Source: an uncultured Reyranella sp.
GTDB taxonomy: Bacteria > Pseudomonadota > Alphaproteobacteria > Reyranellales > Reyranellaceae
Direction: 5' to 3'
Length of the DNA: 64,000 bases
Assembly (NCBI RefSeq): GCF_945957355.1
Contig: NZ_CAMFKM010000011.1
Coordinates: 1 to 64,000 of the forward strand
The notes below the pieces were generated by a model. That model was given only the letters and a program-made list of their open reading frames with translations, ran no database searches and was not told the origin of the DNA. The position numbers and the translations under genes are program-made. This document shows positions 57,683 to 64,000 of the stretch, piece after piece (positions within the stretch are counted from its first letter, which is position 1; the number at the start of each line of letters is the position of its first letter).

Positions 57683-58062
57683 CGAAAGTCGTCAGCCCGG
57701 AGCTCGATCGTCTGACCGTGGGGCGTGCGGTCCGCCGCATGATCCCAGGCGTTGTAATAGCGGTCGAGCGTCTCTGCCGACGCAATGCCCTTGCGCGCGA
57801 CGAGGCGCTCCAGCGTCGCGAGCCAGTGGCGGTAGTAGGTCGTGCCGTCGTCGGGATCGCCGCCCGCGATGGCGGCCTTGATCTGGGCGCCAAGTTCGTC
57901 GGCCCATTCGTTCCACGAGAACACGCCGCGTTGCTGCAGGGTCAGCGCCATGGCGAAAGCCTGGGCCTGCCACGGCTCCGCGAAGACCGGCGCCTCGCCT
58001 TCGCATGGGATGCCGGGCACGGTCTCCAGCGCCGTGCGGACCGAAGCGGGATCCGACGTCAT
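57679..58062 (-). CDS. Nitrile hydratase accessory protein
   Basis: A 127-residue protein related to the beta subunit N-terminal domain and to the P14K-type activators. Hallmarks are FAEPWQAQAFAMALTLQQRGVFSWNEWADELGAQI and YYRHWLATLERLVARKGIAS. For cobalt-type nitrile hydratases such proteins carry the alpha subunit and insert the metal by subunit exchange. The start at 58062 overlaps the beta subunit stop by one base (TGATG), and its stop overlaps the GFA gene start. Confidence 0.9.
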   Translation of the reverse strand: MTSDPASVRTALETVPGIPCEGEAPVFAEPWQAQAFAMALTLQQRGVFSWNEWADELGAQIKAAIAGGDPDDGTTYYRHWLATLERLVARKGIASAETLDRYYNAWDHAADRTPHGQTIELRADDFR

Positions 58063-58721
58063 CACGCTGGCTCCAGATAGGGCTCGAACGCCTCGATGGA
58101 AACCGTGGCGCCGTCTTCCGCATCGGGCCCCCACAGTTCCCGTCCGTCGAACACTACGGTGTAGAGCCATTCACCCTGCTCGATGCCCTTCCCGACCATC
58201 GCGTCGGGAAAGGTGTGGCAACCCTGGATGCGCTCGATGGTGCCGAAGTGGCCGCGGGCAAAGCGCGGCAGGCGCGTGTGGGAGCGGGGATGGATGTTGC
58301 GGGCACGCACCTTCTGGCCGACCTCGAAGGCGGCGGGGGCGCGGGGCGGCTGGTCGTGGTTGGCCCTGGTCAGGCCAACGCCGGCCTGCGGGCCCGACAG
58401 AGGCTTGCGCTTCAGCGGCCGGCCCGGTCCGCTCGAGTGGCCGCTCGCCAGCTCGGCCTCCGACACGAGTCCGCGGTCGAGGCAGAGCCGCTCGAGGCGC
58501 AGGAACCATTTCTTGTAGTAGGAAGAGGAGAGATAGACCGCCGGCGGCAGGGTCTCGATCCAGTAGCGGCCGACGTCGATGTTCCATTCGCCGGCCGAGC
58601 CCATGATCCTGTTGAGGGCGAAGGAGTGCGCCTGCCACTCGTCATGGAAGGAGACTTCGTGCGGATCGGGCGCGACCTTGCCGAAGCCGTCCATGCCGCC
58701 CATGTCGTGCACACCGTTCAT
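58062..58721 (-). CDS. nthB: Nitrile hydratase beta subunit
   Basis: A 219-residue subunit. It begins MNGVHDMGGMDGFGKV, the classic beta-subunit start, followed by FHDEWQAHSFALNRIMGSAGEWNID and YYKKWFLRLERL. The C-terminal domain is PAAFEVGQKVRARNIHPRSHTRLPRFARG in outline, and then the SH3-like part YTVVFDGRELWG. Together with the alpha subunit it converts nitriles into amides in the cytoplasm. Its ATG overlaps the alpha subunit stop (ATGA), so alpha and beta are coupled. Confidence 0.97.
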   Translation of the reverse strand: MNGVHDMGGMDGFGKVAPDPHEVSFHDEWQAHSFALNRIMGSAGEWNIDVGRYWIETLPPAVYLSSSYYKKWFLRLERLCLDRGLVSEAELASGHSSGPGRPLKRKPLSGPQAGVGLTRANHDQPPRAPAAFEVGQKVRARNIHPRSHTRLPRFARGHFGTIERIQGCHTFPDAMVGKGIEQGEWLYTVVFDGRELWGPDAEDGATVSIEAFEPYLEPA

Positions 58722-59365
58722 GCCTGCACCTCGTTCGCTGCCTTCGGCAAGCCGGTGCCGATCATCGAATCGCGAGTGACCAGTTCGGCGAGCTTCTCCT
58801 CCGACCAGCCTTCGGTCGCGGCAGGGCGCATCGGCAGTACGATGAACCGTGTCTCGGCCGTGGAGTCCCACACGCGGACCTTTGTCTCGTCAGGCAGTGT
58901 CACGCCGAAATCGGCGAGCACCTTGCGCGGCTCCTTGACGGTGCGGGCGCGGTAGGGCGCCGACTTGTACCAGGCCGGTGGCAGGCCCAGCAGGTCCCAC
59001 GGGTAGCAGGAGCACAGGGTGCAGACGATCATGTTGTGCGTGGTGGGTGTGTTCTCCACGGCGACCAGGTGATCGCCGACCTTCTGCTGCAGGCCGAGTT
59101 GCGCGATCGCCTTGCTCGCGTCGGCGAGCAGCGCCTCGCGGAACCCGGAATCGGCCCAGGCTCGCGCCACCACCTGCGCGCCGATATGCGGCCCGACCTT
59201 CGTTTCGTAGGTTTCGATGATCGAGTCGAGCGCCGCGGGATCCACGTAGCCTTTCTCGGTCAGGATGGTTTCGAGCGCCCGCACCCGGAGCTGCATCTCC
59301 GACAGTTCGGACCCGTGCTCGTGGTCGTGATTGTGGCCATGATCGTGGTCGTGATTGCTCGACAT
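58718..59365 (-). CDS. nthA: Nitrile hydratase alpha subunit, cobalt-type
   Basis: A 215-residue subunit. The metal claw motif is VCTLCSC at residues 114-120; Thr after the first Cys marks the cobalt type (Fe enzymes have Ser). ALADFGVTLPDETKVRVWDSTAETRFIVLPMRP (in outline, residues ~148-180) is typical of the C-terminal half. The N-terminus has an extra His-rich stretch (HDHDHGHNHDHEHG, residues ~5-18), likely to bind metal. It is the first gene of the operon. The order alpha, beta, accessory, GFA is read leftward. Confidence 0.97.
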   Translation of the reverse strand: MSSNHDHDHGHNHDHEHGSELSEMQLRVRALETILTEKGYVDPAALDSIIETYETKVGPHIGAQVVARAWADSGFREALLADASKAIAQLGLQQKVGDHLVAVENTPTTHNMIVCTLCSCYPWDLLGLPPAWYKSAPYRARTVKEPRKVLADFGVTLPDETKVRVWDSTAETRFIVLPMRPAATEGWSEEKLAELVTRDSMIGTGLPKAANEVQA

Positions 59366-59648
59366 CGCATCCCCTGGTCCTCGTAGGGCAAGACTAGTGC
59401 ATTCCGCCGCGTCGAAACAGGCTGCGATGGAATCTCCATCCATGCAGGAATGCGCGGTCCGCCGGGGTGAGCGCCGCAGGAGACGGCACGAAGGTGTGAC
59501 GGCCGGCCGCACTGCTGGCATGGGACGCGAACAGGGAGAAGTGCAGGCGTCGACCGGCGCCTGATCGTGGCATAAGGTAAGAGAGGGAACGTTGCCCGGC
59601 GGTCGTCCATGGTGGGACATGGCCCGATATCGATGCCGGCGTGGATGA

Positions 59649-60479
59649 ATGAAGATGACGACAGATACGCCGGACAGGGACCTCATTCGGCAAGCGAAGG
59701 TGCGGAAGCGCCTGTCGCACGATCCGTCGCGACCTGCCCGCCGATGGCGCTGGATGTTGGTGGGCGTATCGCTGCTCGCGGTGCTGGCGCTTTCCTTCTA
59801 TGCGCCTGCACTCGTGAAGAATCTGGGCGTGGATCATGTCACGACGACCGCCGAGCATCGCAACGTCGACCTGCCGGACGGATCGCTGGTGGAGCTGGGA
59901 GCCGCCAGCGCCCTCGACGTGAAATTCAGCGAGACGAGCCGGCTGGTGAAGCTTCGCTCGGGAGAAGCGTTCTTCAACGTGAAGTCCGGTGACGCACGCC
60001 CTTTCACGGTGAAGGCCGGCGGCGTGTCGGTCGTCGTCACGGGCACGGCGTTCAACGTCCGGCTCGCCGACGAGGCCGTCACCGTTGCGGTCGAGAGCGG
60101 CTCGGTCGAGGTCAAGATGCCCCCCCTGGAAACGGAACAGGCCGTCATGGAACCCGTGCTGCGGCGGTTGCAGGCCGGCGAGCAGCTCGTGGCCCGGGCT
60201 GACGGAACGATCGAACAGGGCCCGGTCGCCCCTGACGAGGCGGGAGCCTGGCGGCGCCACAGGCTGAACGCCAGTGGGACGACGGTGGGCGAGGCGATCG
60301 ACCAGCTGCGCCGCTACCATGGCGGCTGGATCGTTGTGACCGACGGCAATCTGCTGCGTCAGCGCTTCGCCGGCTTCTACGACCTGCGCGATCCGGTGGC
60401 GTCGCTGCGCGCGGTGGTAGGGCCGTTCGGTGCGCAGGTGCACCCCGTCTCCGGATTCATCGTCGTCTCGGCACCCTGA
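59649..60479 (+). CDS. FecR-like protein lacking the cytoplasmic anti-sigma domain
   Basis: A 276-residue protein with a short basic N-terminus, one membrane helix (RWMLVGVSLLAVLALSFYA, residues ~34-52) and a periplasmic FecR domain (EHRNVDLPDGSLVELGAASALDVKF, VVVTGTAFNVRL, then GTTVGEAIDQLRRYHGGWIVV). It resembles the periplasmic part of the FecR protein at 52147. The N-terminal DUF4880 part, which binds the sigma factor, is replaced by ~30 basic residues. No ECF sigma or receptor gene lies next to it. It may be a sensor with another partner, or a truncated gene. Confidence 0.78.
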   Translation: MKMTTDTPDRDLIRQAKVRKRLSHDPSRPARRWRWMLVGVSLLAVLALSFYAPALVKNLGVDHVTTTAEHRNVDLPDGSLVELGAASALDVKFSETSRLVKLRSGEAFFNVKSGDARPFTVKAGGVSVVVTGTAFNVRLADEAVTVAVESGSVEVKMPPLETEQAVMEPVLRRLQAGEQLVARADGTIEQGPVAPDEAGAWRRHRLNASGTTVGEAIDQLRRYHGGWIVVTDGNLLRQRFAGFYDLRDPVASLRAVVGPFGAQVHPVSGFIVVSAP

Positions 60480-60525
60480 TCGCCGGTCTTTCCACTCCGC
60501 CCGGCGGGAGTGCAGGCGAGCCCGC

Positions 60526-60545
60526 CCCGCAAAAAAATCTGCGGG
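60526..60545 (+). terminator. Hairpin after the FecR-like gene
   Basis: CCCGCA (60526-60531) and TGCGGG (60540-60545) form a 6-bp stem with an AT-rich loop. It lies between the FecR-like and Hsp20 genes and could end the first transcript. There is no T run after it. Confidence 0.45.
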
Positions 60546-60551
60546 CGACGG

Positions 60552-60579
60552 CTTGAAGGCTGTCGGGCCGAACCTAGAT
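60552..60579 (+). promoter_or_regulatory. Heat-shock (RpoH-type) promoter
   Basis: CTTGAA (60552-60557) and CCTAGAT (60573-60579), 15 bases apart, fit the -35 and -10 elements of sigma-32 promoters of alphaproteobacteria. They lie about 60 bases before the Hsp20 gene. Confidence 0.6.
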
Positions 60580-60637
60580 CGTCTGCCGGTCGCCCCTCGG
60601 GGGACCGCTTCGCAAACCCATCGCTCAGGAGTGGAGG
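60580..60637 (+). promoter_or_regulatory. Candidate ROSE-type RNA thermometer in the Hsp20 leader
   Basis: The leader has a strong hairpin (GGTC at 60588-60591 with GACC at 60603-60606, plus CCCC/GGGG inside). Just before the ribosome site AGGAG (60627-60631) is TCGCT (60621-60625), a match to the UYGCU element of ROSE thermometers, which pairs with the ribosome site at low temperature. Such elements control small heat-shock genes in this class. Confidence 0.5.
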
Positions 60638-61087
60638 ATGAACATGCGTACGACTTTCGATTTTTCGCCGTTCTATCGTGATACGGTTGGCTTCGACCGG
60701 GTGTTCCATATGCTCGACACCGCGGTCAGCCAAGGCTCTCAGGGTTATCCCCCGTACAACATCGAGAAGGCCGGCGACGATACCTACCGTATCGTCATGG
60801 CGGTGGCGGGATTCTCCGAGGCCGAGCTCAGCATCACCCAGAAGGAGGAGGAGCTCCTCGTGACTGGAAAGGCACAGCCGGGTGCAGAGGAGAAGGAGTA
60901 TCTCTATCGCGGTATCGCCGCGCGGGAGTTCGAGCGCCGCTTCCAGCTCGCGGACCACGTGAAGGTGGTCGGGGCCGGCCTGGCGAACGGCCTTCTGACG
61001 ATCGAGCTGAAGCGCGAGATTCCGGAAGAGAAGAAGGCCCGCGCCATCCGGATTGAGTCGGGCATACCACGCCTTTCGAAGCAGTAA
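60638..61087 (+). CDS. Small heat-shock protein, Hsp20 family (IbpA-like)
   Basis: A 149-residue chaperone. The alpha-crystallin domain spans ~38-135: YNIEKAGDDTYRIVMAVAGFSEAELSITQKEEELLVTGKA in outline, then EYLYRGIAAREFERRFQLADHVKVVGAGLANGLLTIELKRE. The IxI-like end (AIRIESGIPRL) is near the C-terminus. It binds unfolding proteins during heat stress. The start at ATG 60638 or 60644 follows GGAGG. Its upstream region has a heat-shock promoter and a candidate RNA thermometer. Confidence 0.96.
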   Translation: MNMRTTFDFSPFYRDTVGFDRVFHMLDTAVSQGSQGYPPYNIEKAGDDTYRIVMAVAGFSEAELSITQKEEELLVTGKAQPGAEEKEYLYRGIAAREFERRFQLADHVKVVGAGLANGLLTIELKREIPEEKKARAIRIESGIPRLSKQ

Positions 61088-61178
61088 GGGCGGCGTCCGA
61101 CAGGGGGAGAGGAGCGTTCGCCGACCTCGCGGCGGGCGCTTCCCTTCCGTCAATTCCACAACATTTAGGAGGTTCGTC

Positions 61179-61697
61179 ATGATCGCAAGGTCGGCAGCCT
61201 ACCGGCCTGAATGGTCTTCAGATCCGGACGCCCTACCGGGCACGCCTGAAGTTTTGCCCCCTCACGGATATGCCGGAACGATCGACCGGCCCCCACGTGG
61301 CCGCATCCTGATCGTTGAGGACCAGCCTTTGTTGGCGCTCGAAATGCAGGGGCACTTGATGGATGCCGGTTACCGGATCGTCGGCCCGGCCGGAAGCCAG
61401 AGCGAAGTGGAGCGTCTCGTAAAGAGCGGGCGCCTCGATGCGGCGGTGATCGACGTCGACTCGCGGCGCAGCGCTCCCTTCGCGGTCGCCGACTGGCTGG
61501 CCGCGGAGCAGGTGCCATTCGCCGTCATCGCCGACGACGCGACCCGCCTGCCGCACGAACTGGCTCTGCGCCCGGTGATCACCAAGCCGGTATCGCCGGC
61601 CGCCCTGGTGGAGACGGTTGATCAGATGGTCAACGGAAGCCAGGGGGCCATCGTGATTCCGTACACGCGCGGGCCGCGGCTTTTCCCGCAGCTCTAG
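61179..61697 (+). CDS. Single-domain response-regulator receiver protein
   Basis: A 172-residue protein. After a ~40-residue N-terminal extension comes the receiver domain: RILIVEDQPLLALEMQGHLMDAGYRIVG (acidic pocket), LDAAVIDVDSRRSAPFAVADWL (phosphorylation Asp) and PVITKPVSPAALVETVD (Lys). It has no output domain. The residue after the phosphate site, VDSRRS, differs from the usual DxxLP. It has a strong AGGAGG start signal. It follows the Hsp20 gene by 91 bases and may be part of stress signalling. No histidine kinase is nearby. Confidence 0.85.
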   Translation: MIARSAAYRPEWSSDPDALPGTPEVLPPHGYAGTIDRPPRGRILIVEDQPLLALEMQGHLMDAGYRIVGPAGSQSEVERLVKSGRLDAAVIDVDSRRSAPFAVADWLAAEQVPFAVIADDATRLPHELALRPVITKPVSPAALVETVDQMVNGSQGAIVIPYTRGPRLFPQL

Positions 61698-61841
61698 CGT
61701 CGACCCGCCGCGACGGAGAAGCGGCAGACTCCCCCGTGGCCTCGTCCCGCTCGCCCTCAGCGGCTTGCGGCCGTTCGATGTGACGGGTGGATGGCAACTT
61801 CGCCGGCCGGCCGCCGTTGACGCGGGCGGCGGGAGGAACTC

Positions 61842-62090
61842 ATGAGTAGTCTGGAAGATGCCATCAGGGTGTCTGCCGCCCTGCGCGGACAAAAGAAGTA
61901 CGCTGAGGCCATCGACCTCATCCAGCGGGCCCTGGCTGCCGCAGCGCCGGAAGATTTCGCACGCCTCGACGCCAACCGCGAGGGATTGCGGGCCGCCGAG
62001 GAGGCCGGGCTTCCCGCCGTCGCGAAGCGCTTCGCCGACGCGATTGCGATTCGGGGCGCCGGGAGTGATGAAGACGAGGAAAACGCCTGA
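61842..62090 (+). CDS. Small TPR-like hypothetical protein
   Basis: An 82-residue protein, helical throughout: LEDAIRVSAALRGQKKYAEAIDLIQRALAAAAPEDF resembles one and a half TPR units, followed by LDANREGLRAAEEAGLPAVAKRFADAI. The end is acidic (GSDEDEENA). GGAGGAA lies upstream, which supports the start. The function is unknown. It is convergent with the M48 protease gene. Confidence 0.65.
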   Translation: MSSLEDAIRVSAALRGQKKYAEAIDLIQRALAAAAPEDFARLDANREGLRAAEEAGLPAVAKRFADAIAIRGAGSDEDEENA

Positions 62091-62096
62091 GGCCTG

Positions 62097-62906
62097 CTAT
62101 GCCCGCGCCGGCAAGGCACCCTTCGACGCGCGTATCTCTGCAACGGCGCGGTCCCAGCTCGCGAGGCGGTCGGGGCCGGCGGGATGGGTGTCGAGCATGC
62201 CGGTGTCACGGCGTCCCGTCGAGCGGGCGAGGGTGACCAGCATGCCGCGTGCCTTGTCGAGGTCGACGTCAGAGCGAAACAGGATCACCGCGGCGAGGTA
62301 GTCGGCTTCGCGTTCCTGCTCCTTGGAGAAGGAGATGCGGCCGACCGCGCCGCCGAGGTTGGCGCCGGTATCCATCGCCGAGCGCGTTATCTGGCCAGCG
62401 TAGGGGCTGCGATAGGACGCAGCCGCGCCGGCCGCGCCCAGCAGGATCGCGCCGATCAGCGCACCCGTCATCTGGTTGCGCTGGCTGGTGGCGATGTGAT
62501 TTGCCGCCTGGTGGCCGATCTCGTGTGCAAACACGAGGCAGACTTCCTCCTCGTTCGAGGCGTATTCGACCACGCCGCGATTGACGAAAATCAGGCCGTT
62601 GGCGCCCGCACCGGCGTTCATCGAGCGGTTCGCCGACCCCATGATGCGCCAGTCGCATACGCCGACGTTCATCTCGCGGCACATCCGGTCGGCCGGTGGC
62701 CGGATGCGGGCGAGGGCGGAGCGCATGATTTCGTCCACCTGTTCGTCCGTCAGCACCCGACGCTGGGGCGGGCCGCCGGCGCCCTGCACTTCGCTCTGAG
62801 CGAGGCTGAGATGGCTGTCACTGACCTGCGGTAGCTGATGCACCGCGCCCGCGCAGCCGCACAGCGCGCAGGCGCCCCCAAACGCCAGAAACGATCGCCT
62901 TTTCAT
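62097..62906 (-). CDS. M48-family metallopeptidase, lipoprotein-type
   Basis: A 269-residue protease. The N-terminus (KRRSFLAFGGACALCGC) looks like a lipoprotein or Tat leader. The zinc motif is VFAHEIGHQAANH (HEIGH at 128-132), and the third ligand Glu is in QEREADYLAA. Preceding it is the substrate strand GANGLIFVNRGVVEYASNEEEV. The family includes BepA- and LoiP-like proteases, which degrade or repair outer-membrane proteins. A Gly/Ala-rich stretch follows the active site (GALIGAILLGAAGAAA). It stands alone, with divergent spacing to 63233. Confidence 0.93.
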   Translation of the reverse strand: MKRRSFLAFGGACALCGCAGAVHQLPQVSDSHLSLAQSEVQGAGGPPQRRVLTDEQVDEIMRSALARIRPPADRMCREMNVGVCDWRIMGSANRSMNAGAGANGLIFVNRGVVEYASNEEEVCLVFAHEIGHQAANHIATSQRNQMTGALIGAILLGAAGAAASYRSPYAGQITRSAMDTGANLGGAVGRISFSKEQEREADYLAAVILFRSDVDLDKARGMLVTLARSTGRRDTGMLDTHPAGPDRLASWDRAVAEIRASKGALPARA

Positions 62907-63232
62907 TCGCTTCCCCCAACGCTGCTAGAGGTTGCAGCCCCGATAAGGACGCTACCCACGGGTATGTGCACGAGTCAACGGGCCATGAATTCATTCGAGC
63001 GGGATTCGCGTTGCCGTTCCGCGCGGAGCCGGAGTGGACGCGGGCAAAAGACATCGCGGCGGGGGCAAGCGTCTCGATGGCGCTGAAGGCGGCCGGAAGA
63101 GGCGTCCCTGGCGGAAAAGTTCGTCCAGCGTCAAGTTGTGGGAGGACATGGCACCCGTGCGGCATTCTTCTGCCATCATCGACGGCGAGTCGTCGCACTT
63201 CACAGACGCGCTCGAATGAGTATAACCCGTCG
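62907..63232. other. 326-base region without a recognised gene
   Basis: It lies between the divergent protease and the 63233 gene. Short frames exist on both strands but none has a ribosome site or a convincing protein. It should contain promoters for both neighbours; no clear operator or repeat is visible. Confidence 0.5.
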
Positions 63233-63598
63233 ATGTCCGATATCGAATCGCTCCGCAAATCGCTCGCCCTCTCGTCTGAGGGCCTGTCTTCCGAAGACAA
63301 GAAGAAGATGGCTGTTTCGGCCATCACCACGATTCTCGCCGCACTGGGTCGTGGCGTTGGCACGTTCGGCGAATGGGAACAGCGCTGCCTCGCGGCGTCG
63401 ATCATCGCCCTGCGTGCCAGCAAGTACGACGATTCCCGCTCGCTGGCGCGGCGCGCCCTGTGGCCCGAGGAAAACCGCCGCAATTCCGGCGTCGCCCGCC
63501 TGCTGCTGCGGCCGGGAATGCTGACGATTCCCGAACTCACCCGCGAGCTGAAGATCGCCCAGGCCATGCCGTCCCGCCGCTTACAGGCCGCCGCCTAG
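63233..63598 (+). CDS. Hypothetical protein
   Basis: A 121-residue protein with a mostly helical, soluble composition: LRKSLALSSEGLSSEDKKKMAVSAITTILAALGRGVGTFGEWEQRCLAASIIALRA in outline at residues ~7-62, then YDDSRSLARRALWPEENRRN. No family is recognised and no membrane helix or leader is clear. The start at 63233 is the first ATG of the plausible frame; an upstream part of the frame to 62966 is not protein-like. A hairpin follows the gene. Confidence 0.6.
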   Translation: MSDIESLRKSLALSSEGLSSEDKKKMAVSAITTILAALGRGVGTFGEWEQRCLAASIIALRASKYDDSRSLARRALWPEENRRNSGVARLLLRPGMLTIPELTRELKIAQAMPSRRLQAAA

Positions 63599-63645
63599 CT
63601 CAAATTCCGCTCGAACCCGCCTATTCGTGCAGGCACCCGGCATAC

Positions 63646-63671
63646 GGAACCCGCGGCGCAGCCTGGGTTCC
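63646..63671 (+). terminator. Hairpin after the 63233 gene
   Basis: GGAACCC (63646-63652) and GGGTTCC (63665-63671) form a perfect 7-bp stem with a 12-base GC-rich loop. It lies between two genes on the same strand. There is no T run after it, so the role is uncertain. Confidence 0.45.
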
Positions 63672-63721
63672 CGGATAGGAAGCACCTGTTATCCTGTTTC
63701 CAGCACAGGGTATGGGGAAAC

Positions 63722-64000
63722 ATGGACTTCCGGGAACTGGTACATAGCCGTCGCAGCACCCGCGGCTTCGCGAAGAAGGCGATCTCGAAGTCGGTGATCG
63801 CCGAGGTCATCGAGGACGCCAAGCGTGCGCCGTCGTCGATGAACAGCCAGCCGTGGCATGTCCATGTCCTCACCGGCGCGCCGCTCGACGAAGTGCGCCG
63901 GCGCAACATGGAGGAAATGGCGGCGGGCAAGCCCTCGAAGCGGGACATCTTCACCCACGGCCCCTACGAGGGTGCCCATCGCCAGCGTCAGGTCGATATC
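63722..64000 (+). CDS. Nitroreductase-family protein (N-terminal part)
   Basis: The gene runs off the right edge; 93 residues are present. It opens MDFRELVHSRRSTRGFAKKA, the FMN-binding start of nitroreductases, then ISKSVIAEVIEDAKRAPSSMNSQPWHVHVLTG, in outline at residues ~21-52, with the conserved APSSMNSQPW motif. These enzymes are FMN-dependent and reduce nitro groups, quinones or related compounds with NAD(P)H. GGGGAAAC just upstream may serve as ribosome site. The C-terminal part lies outside this window. Confidence 0.93.
   Translation, partial: MDFRELVHSRRSTRGFAKKAISKSVIAEVIEDAKRAPSSMNSQPWHVHVLTGAPLDEVRRRNMEEMAAGKPSKRDIFTHGPYEGAHRQRQVDI

Noticed and set aside
1..64000. CRISPR arrays, rRNA, tRNA and complete insertion sequences
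   Set aside because: I saw no regularly spaced repeats, no tRNA-like or rRNA-like sequence, and no transposase or integrase gene. A tRNA could be missed by eye; a tRNA scan would decide.

Overview
This 64 kb window is GC-rich, densely coded chromosomal DNA. It most resembles a soil or water alphaproteobacterium, perhaps of the Reyranella/Rhodospirillales or Rhizobiales type. The clues are solute receptors of the Bug family, a kinase with the VAIKEYLP motif, a cobalt-type nitrile hydratase, an alphaproteobacterial SOS box (GTTC-N7-GTTC) and short palindromic repeats of the kind common in that class. The placement is inference from gene content; there is no rRNA marker and I found no tRNA or CRISPR array.

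Layout. 1-18.7 kb is catabolic and transport DNA under local regulators: two Bug receptors, a CocE/NonD hydrolase with a TetR regulator, a Tat-exported sulfatase, an amidohydrolase, an outer-membrane porin-like protein, two SGNH hydrolases, an SDR with a divergent HxlR regulator, a DUF1254 protein with an outer-membrane partner, and a TauD-type dioxygenase, with two AraC-type regulators. 19-25 kb holds a 2-hydroxyacid dehydrogenase and a PaoABC-type periplasmic aldehyde oxidoreductase. 25.5-31 kb has a small cytochrome c, a methyltransferase, a three-gene cassette behind a perfect SOS box, and several small secreted proteins. 31-35 kb holds YcjX/YcjF, an XRE regulator and an ArsR/SRPBCC pair.

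35-39.6 kb looks like a degraded phage-derived island: a CI/LexA-like repressor with operator-like motifs at two places, a small HTH gene, a terminase small subunit with no large subunit, a GIY-YIG-like protein and an excisionase-type protein. 39.8-44.5 kb pairs a large transmembrane Ser/Thr kinase with a divergent mini-operon (unknown protein, acyl carrier protein, alpha/beta hydrolase) that carries a Fur-like site.

44.5-64 kb contains secreted proteins, NhaA, a nitric-oxide module (NsrR-like regulator, truncated globin, DUF1971 protein), a Fur-boxed iron-uptake operon (ECF sigma, FecR, TonB receptor, PepSY protein), a translationally coupled nitrile hydratase operon ending in a GFA-family gene, an orphan FecR-like protein, an Hsp20 gene with a heat-shock promoter and a candidate RNA thermometer, a receiver protein, an M48 protease and the start of a nitroreductase.

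The two best candidates for undescribed biology are the SOS-boxed cassette at 26.8-28.2 kb and the acyl carrier protein/hydrolase/kinase locus at 39.8-44.5 kb.
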